Shown: positions 32,016 to 37,786 of the stretch, one piece after another
Numbering within the stretch: position 1 is the first letter of the stretch
Layout of the letters: each line of letters opens with the position of its first letter
Made by a program: the position numbers and the translations under genes
NCBI GenBank assembly: GCA_017423825.1
Contig: JAFPCP010000021.1
Span: 1-37,786, forward strand
Length of the DNA: 37,786 nt
Source: Clostridia bacterium
Lineage (GTDB): Bacteria; Bacillota; Clostridia; Oscillospirales; Acutalibacteraceae
Reading direction: 5' to 3'
Notes under the pieces: model-generated
What the model was told of the DNA's origin: nothing
Databases searched by the model: none
What the model saw: the letters and a program-made list of their open reading frames with translations, nothing else

Positions 32016-33185
32016 ATGAATAAAAAACAAGGATTAAAGCGTTGGCTTTGGTATTTTAGCCTGCTGGCCGCTGTTTTGTTGTTATATAAAGTATCGGCCA
32101 GTTTGCCGCAAATTTTTACCGGCATCGGCAAATTGATCAACATCCTAGCCCCCTTCATAGGCGGATTTGCGCTGGCGTTTCTTCTCTATTGGCCGTGTGC
32201 ATGGCTGGAGGGTTTGTTGCGGCGCATGCAAGGGCGCTTTTGGCAGCGCGCGGCGCGGCCGTTGTCTTTGCTGATTGCGTATTTGGTATTGTTTGGTGTG
32301 TTTGGGGCGTTGGTATATCTATTGATTCCCAATCTCGTTATGAGCTTAAAGGATTTGCTGGTATCCATGCCGCAGTATATAGAACACACGAAAATGCGGT
32401 TGGAGGAGTTTTTACAATCCGGCATTTTTGCCGAGTTCGCGAGTCTCACCACGGATAAATGGAACGACCTGTACGCCTATTTGATAAACGCTCTGCAAAC
32501 ATTTCTCACCACCGAGAATCTGCTCACCGCGTTAAAGACGGTGGTTTCAGCCACGACGTCGCTGGTGGACGTGGTGGTTGCGGTTATTGTGTCGGTGTAT
32601 ATGCTGGCGGACAGAGAGCGGCTTTTGCGCGAGAGCGGTTTGTTCCTCGGGCTGTTTTTCAAGAAAAAAGCCTTGTGTACGGCACAACAGTATGGCAGAC
32701 GGGCGGTGGATATTTTTTATAAATATCTGTACGGTGCGTTGCTGGATGCGTTGTTAGTGGGCGTGGTCGTATCGATAGGGCTGCTGGTGTTCCGGGTGCC
32801 GTATGCCGTGTTGCTCGGTTTGTTGCTTGGTCTGATGAATTTAATTCCGTATTTCGGCGCGATTATCGGCGGCATAGGAGTTGTATTATGCACCTTGCTG
32901 ACTAAAAATATTTATGCGGCAATTGGTGTGGCCATTTATGTGGTTGTGATACAACAGGTGGATGGCAACATTATTCAACCCCGCATTGTCGGCGGTTCGG
33001 TGGGCTTGCGCCCGATATACGTGCTGTTAGCGATCACCTTGTTCGGCGGTTTGTTCGGCTTCTGGGGCATTCTTTTGGGCGTGCCGCTAATGGCTGTGTT
33101 GCAAATGCTGGTCAAAGATGCGATTGCCCTGCGTCGTCTGCACACGAAACCCGACTCTGTCACCTCTCCGCAGGATACACCGTAA
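32016..33185 (+). CDS. AI-2E family permease-like membrane protein
   Basis: The 389-residue protein has two N-terminal helices, an extracytoplasmic helical segment, and then a cluster of helices. The family pattern includes FRVPYAVLLGLLLGLMNLIPYFGAIIGGIGVV and, near the end, IVGGSVGLRPIYVLLAITLFGGLFGFWGILLGVPLMAV. Members include TqsA (autoinducer-2 export), sodium-proton antiporters and sporulation proteins such as YtvI, so the substrate is open. ATG 32016 has AAAGGG about 8 nt upstream; the frame extends to 31971 but that would start inside the promoter. It has its own promoter and terminator. Confidence 0.9.
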   Translation: MNKKQGLKRWLWYFSLLAAVLLLYKVSASLPQIFTGIGKLINILAPFIGGFALAFLLYWPCAWLEGLLRRMQGRFWQRAARPLSLLIAYLVLFGVFGALVYLLIPNLVMSLKDLLVSMPQYIEHTKMRLEEFLQSGIFAEFASLTTDKWNDLYAYLINALQTFLTTENLLTALKTVVSATTSLVDVVVAVIVSVYMLADRERLLRESGLFLGLFFKKKALCTAQQYGRRAVDIFYKYLYGALLDALLVGVVVSIGLLVFRVPYAVLLGLLLGLMNLIPYFGAIIGGIGVVLCTLLTKNIYAAIGVAIYVVVIQQVDGNIIQPRIVGGSVGLRPIYVLLAITLFGGLFGFWGILLGVPLMAVLQMLVKDAIALRRLHTKPDSVTSPQDTP

Positions 33186-33190
33186 ACCAA

Positions 33191-33230
33191 ACACCACCCT
33201 GTTCCGTTTGTGGGCAGGGTGGTGTTTTTT
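33191..33230 (+). terminator. Terminator of the AI-2E family gene
   Basis: ACACCACCCTG (33191-33201) pairs with CAGGGTGGTGT (33215-33225), followed by a T run. Confidence 0.93.
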
Positions 33231-33239
33231 GCTTTGGAA

Positions 33240-33266
33240 TTAGCACTCTATCGACGAGAGTGCTAA
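33240..33266. promoter_or_regulatory. CIRCE operator (HrcA binding site)
   Basis: TTAGCACTC (33240-33248), a 9-nt spacer and GAGTGCTAA (33258-33266) match the CIRCE consensus perfectly. HrcA represses heat-shock genes through this element. It lies about 145 bp upstream of clpB. A TATACT (33306-33311) downstream could be the -10 box, although its -35 is weak. Confidence 0.95.
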
Positions 33267-33412
33267 AATTTCATATTTTTGTAACAATTTCGCGGGAAAG
33301 TGGGGTATACTTGTAAGTAGAAAGCGGGTGTTTCCCGCGGTGTTTTATACGTAAGGCAAAGGCGTTTTTGGCGGGCGTGCCGCAAATACGCCGACAAAGG
33401 AGGACTTTCGGT

Positions 33413-36016
33413 ATGATTGGACAGAACTTCACACAACGTTCCATCGAGGCGATACAGGCCGCGCAGGCGATGGCCATTCGCCGGCAACAGTTGCAGATTG
33501 AGCCGATTCATTTGTTGGCCGCTTTGCTGGAACAGCCGGAGGGCCTGATTTCGCAAATGATGGAAAAAATGGGCTTGTCGGCGGCGTCTTTGTCGGAGCA
33601 GGTGGGCCGTGTTATAGATGGGTTGCCGCAGGTGTCCGGCCCGGGCCGCGAGGCGGATAAGGTGTATGTGTCTGCTGCGACCGACCGTGTTTTATCCGCG
33701 GCACAGGCGCAGGCACAGCGCATGAAGGATGAATATGTGTCGGTGGAGCATCTGTTCCTAGGTTTGTTGGAACAAGGGGATAAGCCGGTAACCGATGTGT
33801 TGCGTGCTGCCGGGGTGGAGATGAACGCCTTTTTACAGGCATTGGCGACCGTGCGTGGCAATACGCGGGTGACCACCGATACTCCGGAGGAAACCTACGA
33901 CGCGTTGCGCAAATACGGGGATGATTTGGTGGAGCGGGCCCGCAGCAAGAAGATGGACCCTATCATCGGCCGCGACGAGGAAATTCGCAACGTCATTCGC
34001 ATTTTGTCCCGCAAGAACAAAAACAACCCGGTGCTCATCGGCGAGCCGGGGGTTGGCAAGACGGCGATTGCGGAAGGCTTGGCACAGCGCATCGTCAAAG
34101 GGGACGTACCCACCAGTTTGAAGGAAAAAACGGTGTTTTCTCTGGACATGGGTTCGCTCATCGCCGGCGCCAAATACCGAGGGGAATTTGAAGAACGGCT
34201 CAAAGCGGTGCTTGCCGAGGTGAAGAAGAGCGATGGCCGCATCATTTTGTTTATTGACGAGCTGCACACGATTGTCGGCGCCGGTAAAACTGATGGCGCG
34301 ATGGATGCGGGTAACCTGCTCAAACCGATGCTCGCGCGTGGCGAATTGCATTGCATTGGCGCGACCACCCTGGACGAATATCGCCAGTATATCGAAAAAG
34401 ATCCCGCGTTGGAGCGCCGTTTTCAGCCGGTGACGGTGGGAGAGCCGTCGGTGGAGGATACGGTCGCCATTCTGCGGGGGCTGAAAGAGCGGTACGAGGT
34501 GTATTACGGTGTGAAGATACAGGATGCGGCTATTTTAGCGGCTGCGACGCTGTCGCATCGCTATATTACCGGCCGGTTTCTGCCGGATAAAGCGATTGAT
34601 TTAGTGGACGAGGCGTGTGCCATGTTGCGCACGGAAATCGAATCCATGCCGACGGAATTGGACGTTATCCGCCGCCGCATCATTCAGCACGAAATTGAAG
34701 AGGCGGCGCTCAAAAAAGAAACCGATGAACGCAGTGTCCAGCGTTTGAAAACGTTGCAAGAGGAACTCGCCCAGTTGCGGGAGGAGTTTAATAGCCAAAA
34801 AGCTCAATGGGACAACGAAAAGGCGGCGATTGCGCGTGTGCAGAGCCTGAAAGAGGAGCTGGAAAAACTGCATGCGGACATTGAACGGGCGGAAGAACAA
34901 TACGACCTCAACAAAGCGGCCGAATTGAAATACGGCCGCTTGCCGGCAGTGCAAAAGCAACTCGAAGAGCAGGAGAAGCTGGCCGAAGGACAACGGTCGG
35001 CCCGTTCGTTATTGCGGGATAAGGTTACGGAGGAGGAAATCGCCCGCATCGTGGAGCGGTGGACGGGTATCCCTGTGTCGCGCTTGATGGAAGGGGAGCG
35101 GGAGAAATTGTTGCATCTGTCCGACATCCTGCATGGGCGCGTGGTCGGACAGCAAGAAGCCGTCACCAAGGTGTCGGAGGCGATACTTCGTTCCCGCGCG
35201 GGCATCCAGGACCCCAATCGGCCCATCGGCTCGTTTTTGTTCTTGGGGCCCACCGGTGTCGGTAAAACAGAGCTCGCCAAGGCGCTCGCGGCCTGCCTGC
35301 TGGACGATGAGCGTAACATCGTGCGCATAGATATGAGCGAGTATATGGAAAAGCACGCGGTATCTCGACTTGTCGGTGCGCCCCCCGGCTATATTGGCTA
35401 TGAGGAGGGCGGCCAGCTCACCGAGGCGGTGCGTCGCCGTCCATATAGCGTGGTGCTGTTTGATGAGATCGAAAAGGCGCATCCGGACGTGTTCAACATT
35501 CTGTTGCAGGTGCTGGACGATGGTCGCATTACGGATTCGCAGGGGCGCACGGTGGATTTTCGCAACACCATCGTCATTCTCACCAGCAATTTAGGCTCGG
35601 CGGCTTTGCTGGATGGCATAGACGGCGAGGGCAACATTACCGCAGATGCCCGACAAGAGGTGATGGCGATGTTGCGCCAAGCCTTCCGTCCGGAATTCCT
35701 CAATCGATTGGATGAGATTGTGTTTTATAAACCGTTGACGCGTGAGGCAATCGAGCAAATTATCGATTTGTTGTTGGAAGCGCTGAATCGGCGCTTGGCG
35801 GAAAAGCAATTATCCTGCGTGCTCACCGATGAAGCAAAAGACTTTGTGGTGGAGAATGGGTTTGACCCCTTGTATGGTGCGCGACCCTTGCGGCGCTATC
35901 TGCAAAGTCGGGTTGAGACGTTGTTGGCACAAACCATTTTGCGGGAGGATCCGGCTCCCGGTACGGTGCTGACCGTTGCCCGAAAAGGGGATGCGCTGAC
36001 GGTATCTCTCTCGTGA
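33413..36016 (+). CDS. clpB: ClpB-type disaggregase
   Basis: The 867-residue AAA+ chaperone threads aggregated proteins through its hexameric pore together with DnaK and DnaJ. The N-domain has two Clp-N repeats (about 1-145). The first AAA module has Walker A GEPGVGKT at 210-217 and Walker B IILFIDE at 277-283. The M-domain coiled coil (about 400-530, Glu/Gln/Lys-rich) marks ClpB and not ClpC. The second module has Walker A GPTGVGKT at 612-619 and [12 protein letters not shown] 33413 follows AAAGGAGGA. The CIRCE element upstream puts it under HrcA control. It is convergent with dnaJ. No ClpP-binding IGL/F loop was noted, which fits a disaggregase. Confidence 0.96.
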   Translation: MIGQNFTQRSIEAIQAAQAMAIRRQQLQIEPIHLLAALLEQPEGLISQMMEKMGLSAASLSEQVGRVIDGLPQVSGPGREADKVYVSAATDRVLSAAQAQAQRMKDEYVSVEHLFLGLLEQGDKPVTDVLRAAGVEMNAFLQALATVRGNTRVTTDTPEETYDALRKYGDDLVERARSKKMDPIIGRDEEIRNVIRILSRKNKNNPVLIGEPGVGKTAIAEGLAQRIVKGDVPTSLKEKTVFSLDMGSLIAGAKYRGEFEERLKAVLAEVKKSDGRIILFIDELHTIVGAGKTDGAMDAGNLLKPMLARGELHCIGATTLDEYRQYIEKDPALERRFQPVTVGEPSVEDTVAILRGLKERYEVYYGVKIQDAAILAAATLSHRYITGRFLPDKAIDLVDEACAMLRTEIESMPTELDVIRRRIIQHEIEEAALKKETDERSVQRLKTLQEELAQLREEFNSQKAQWDNEKAAIARVQSLKEELEKLHADIERAEEQYDLNKAAELKYGRLPAVQKQLEEQEKLAEGQRSARSLLRDKVTEEEIARIVERWTGIPVSRLMEGEREKLLHLSDILHGRVVGQQEAVTKVSEAILRSRAGIQDPNRPIGSFLFLGPTGVGKTELAKALAACLLDDERNIVRIDMSEYMEKHAVSRLVGAPPGYIGYEEGGQLTEAVRRRPYSVVLFDEIEKAHPDVFNILLQVLDDGRITDSQGRTVDFRNTIVILTSNLGSAALLDGIDGEGNITADARQEVMAMLRQAFRPEFLNRLDEIVFYKPLTREAIEQIIDLLLEALNRRLAEKQLSCVLTDEAKDFVVENGFDPLYGARPLRRYLQSRVETLLAQTILREDPAPGTVLTVARKGDALTVSLS

Positions 36017-36036
36017 TTCTAGAATAATCTCAGAAA

Positions 36037-36077
36037 AAAACCCCCGCACCGTGGTATTTCCACGGTGCGGGGGTTTT
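36037..36077. terminator. Bidirectional terminator between clpB and dnaJ
   Basis: CCCCCGCACCGTGG and CCACGGTGCGGGGG (36041-36073) form a long stem, with AAAAAAA before and TTTTG after. Confidence 0.93.
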
Positions 36078-36082
36078 GTTTG

Positions 36083-37228
36083 TTAATGGAATCCTTTTTT
36101 GAGTTTGTCGAAAAAGGAGGTGCGGCGTTGGTAGTTTTTGTTTCCGGTGGAGTTTTCGAACGCTTGCAGCAATTTGCGTTGTTCGGCGGATAGGTTTTTC
36201 GGCACTTCCACCGCCACCCGCAACAGCAAATCGCCGACACCGCGGCCGCTGAGATGCGGGATGCCCTTGCCCTTGATGCGCAGGATGTCCCCGGGCTGGG
36301 TGCCCTCCTTGATGGTGTGCGTCATGCGCCCGTCGAGGGTGGGGATTTCTATCTCCGCGCCGAGCGCGGCCTGTGCAAACGTAACCGGCAATTCATACCA
36401 GATATTCACGCCGTCCCGCTCAAACAGCGGATGCGGCCGCACGCCGACCTGCACAATGAGGTCGCCCGCGGGGCCGCCGTTGCGTCCGGCGTTTCCTTTG
36501 CCGGCGATGCGGATGGACTGGCCATCGTCGATGCCGGCGGGGATGTTAATTTTGATTTGCTCCGTGCGTCGGACCAGCCCCTGACCGCCGCAATCGGGGC
36601 AGGGGTCGCTGATGATGCGGCCGCGCCCTTTACATTGGGGGCAGGTGGTTTGCGTGGACATCACGCCGAAGGGGGTGCGCTGTTGTTGCATCACCTGGCC
36701 GGTGCCATGGCAATGGGAACAGGTTTGGGGCGTGGTGCCTTTTTTGGCGCCATTTCCGCCGCAAGAGGCACAGGGGACGATGCGAGGCACGTTGACCTCT
36801 TTTTTGGTTCCCTTAGCGGCCTCTTCGAAAGAAATCATCACCGAGGCACCGCAATCGTTGCCGCGGCGCGGGGCGTTGGGGTCGGCGCGGCGAGCGCCGC
36901 CGAAACCGCCACCGAAAATGGAGGAGAACATGTCGCCCAGGTCACCGAAATCCACGTTCACGCCGCCGTAACCGCCATAGCCGCCGGGGGAGAAATTCGG
37001 GTCGACCCCTGCGTGGCCAAACTGGTCATACCGCGCCCGTTTATCCGCGTCGGACAGCACCTCGTGTGCTTCGCCTATTTCCTTGAATCGGGCTTCAGCC
37101 TCGGCGTCCCCCGGGTTGAGGTCGGGGTGGTATTGTTTAGCCAGACGGCGGTAGGCTTTCTTTATTTCGTCTTCCGAGGCGCCCTTTTGTAGGCCGAGCA
37201 CCTCGTAATAATCTCGCTTATCTGCCAT
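36083..37228 (-). CDS. dnaJ: DnaJ co-chaperone
   Basis: The 381-residue Hsp40 stimulates DnaK ATPase activity and delivers substrates. The J-domain carries HPD at residues 34-36. A Gly/Phe-rich linker follows ([16 protein letters not shown] to about residue 120). The zinc-binding region has four CxxCxGxG-type motifs: [24 protein letters not shown] and CPDCGGQG. The C-terminal substrate domains follow ([22 protein letters not shown] and on). All parts are present. GAGGAA precedes ATG 37228. It lies downstream of dnaK, with a 92-nt gap holding a hairpin. Confidence 0.97.
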   Translation of the reverse strand: MADKRDYYEVLGLQKGASEDEIKKAYRRLAKQYHPDLNPGDAEAEARFKEIGEAHEVLSDADKRARYDQFGHAGVDPNFSPGGYGGYGGVNVDFGDLGDMFSSIFGGGFGGARRADPNAPRRGNDCGASVMISFEEAAKGTKKEVNVPRIVPCASCGGNGAKKGTTPQTCSHCHGTGQVMQQQRTPFGVMSTQTTCPQCKGRGRIISDPCPDCGGQGLVRRTEQIKINIPAGIDDGQSIRIAGKGNAGRNGGPAGDLIVQVGVRPHPLFERDGVNIWYELPVTFAQAALGAEIEIPTLDGRMTHTIKEGTQPGDILRIKGKGIPHLSGRGVGDLLLRVAVEVPKNLSAEQRKLLQAFENSTGNKNYQRRTSFFDKLKKGFH

Positions 37229-37267
37229 AGGTTATTCCTCTCCGAGCATAAATGTACAAAGCGGCAC

Positions 37268-37295
37268 CACCGCCCGACGTTGCCGCCGGGCGGTG
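37268..37295 (-). other. Hairpin between dnaK and dnaJ
   Basis: CACCGCCCG (37268-37276) pairs with CGGGCGGTG (37287-37295) around a 10-nt loop. There is no T run, so it is more likely an mRNA processing or stability element, or a partial attenuator, than a full terminator. Confidence 0.55.
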
Positions 37296-37320
37296 TGGAG
37301 CCTGTGAAAGGGTGAGGGGA

Positions 37321-37786
37321 TTATTGCACGTCCCCGTTATAATAGCCTTCGCTATCGGGGGCGGCGGTGCCGTCCGGCGCCTGCTCGGCACCCGGCACGG
37401 GGCCGCCTTGGGGTGCGTTGGCCTGATAAATCTTCTCGCTGACGGCGTAGAAGGCTTTGGTCAATTCTTCCTGTTTGGCTTTGATGGCCTCGATGTCTTC
37501 GCCTTTGAGAACTTCTTTGAGTTGCTCAATTTTGCCTTGCAGTTCGGTCTTGTCAGCCTCATCCATCTTGTCGCCCATCTCTTCGATGGTTTTTTCGCAC
37601 TGATACACCATCTGGTCGGCGTTGTTGCGGGTGTCGACCGCCTCGCGGCGCGCCTTATCCTCGCTGGCGTATTGCTCCGCCTCTTTGACCGCCTTTTCCA
37701 CGTCCTCTTTGGACATGTTGGTGTTGGAGGTGATGGTGATGTGTTGCTCGCGGCCGGTGCCCAGGTCCTTTGCGGACACGTTCACG
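37321..37786 (-). CDS. dnaK: DnaK (Hsp70) C-terminal part, 5' end outside the window
   Basis: The frame is open to the window edge. The visible about 155 residues cover the end of the substrate-binding beta domain ([16 protein letters not shown], a DnaK hallmark) and the helical lid ([43 protein letters not shown] and on). A disordered tail ends in EGYYNGDVQ. The tail is Gly/Pro/Ala-rich, as in many Firmicutes. It is the upstream partner of dnaJ; a grpE/hrcA block is expected beyond the window edge. Confidence 0.95.
   Translation of the reverse strand, partial: VNVSAKDLGTGREQHITITSNTNMSKEDVEKAVKEAEQYASEDKARREAVDTRNNADQMVYQCEKTIEEMGDKMDEADKTELQGKIEQLKEVLKGEDIEAIKAKQEELTKAFYAVSEKIYQANAPQGGPVPGAEQAPDGTAAPDSEGYYNGDVQ

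Noticed and set aside
33279-33311. TTGTAA / TATACT as a standard clpB promoter
   Set aside because: The spacing is 21 bp, too long for a normal SigA promoter; only the -10 box is credible.

Overview
The window looks like a chromosomal segment of an anaerobic, Gram-positive-type member of the Clostridia, plausibly an uncultured gut or rumen Oscillospirales relative. The lineage is an inference. It rests on a complete six-gene Rnf complex, Shine-Dalgarno sites of the AGGAGG type, SigA-like promoters with 17-bp spacers, a perfect CIRCE element ahead of clpB, a dnaK-dnaJ order, and many small lipoproteins. The left third (about 1-11,700) is visibly AT-richer and accessory in content. The right two thirds is GC-richer and mostly housekeeping.

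Left region. A membrane-protein gene cut by the window edge (1-1134) is followed by a Hin-type serine recombinase (1290-1898). Directly behind it, two 26-bp crossover-like sites (1904-1929 and 2060-2085) lie in inverted orientation around about 156 bp. That segment carries a good promoter on the minus strand. As drawn, the promoter points away from a secreted cysteine-rich repeat protein (2229-3761). Inversion would point it at that gene. I read this as a self-contained, phase-variable surface-protein switch caught in the OFF orientation, and it is the main discovery of the window. The repeat gene ends abruptly in mid-repeat and runs into about 300 nt of hairpin-rich sequence that I cannot identify. 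A DUF2927-like lipoprotein gene follows (4316-5098).

A minus-strand phosphonate operon comes next: a cytidylyltransferase/PEP mutase fusion, an iron-type alcohol dehydrogenase, and phosphonopyruvate decarboxylase (9664 down to 5441). These would convert phosphoenolpyruvate to phosphonopyruvate, phosphonoacetaldehyde and then 2-hydroxyethylphosphonate, with nucleotidyltransferase domains that could activate the product for transfer to a surface glycan or lipid. The fusion gene has an in-frame amber codon at codon 38. A rhamnose-mutarotase-like gene and the wreck of a beta-helix/LamG surface protein close the accessory region.

Right region. In order: a foldase-like lipoprotein; a small membrane protein; a bifunctional penicillin-binding protein; homoserine dehydrogenase and aspartokinase (with an internal start for a beta subunit); a ParA/short-ParB pair; rnfCDGEAB with two extra extracytoplasmic genes (a tandem-repeat lipoprotein and a second RnfG-like flavoprotein); an Amidase_6 protein; seryl-tRNA synthetase; an SPFH/ribbon-helix-helix operon with its own paired TGATATCA operator; a TM2/DUF2752 pair; an Xre regulator; an AI-2E family permease; clpB under CIRCE; and dnaJ with the end of dnaK.

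The Rnf complex would couple ferredoxin oxidation to NAD+ reduction and ion export. The clpB/dnaJ/dnaK block is the heat-shock chaperone system.
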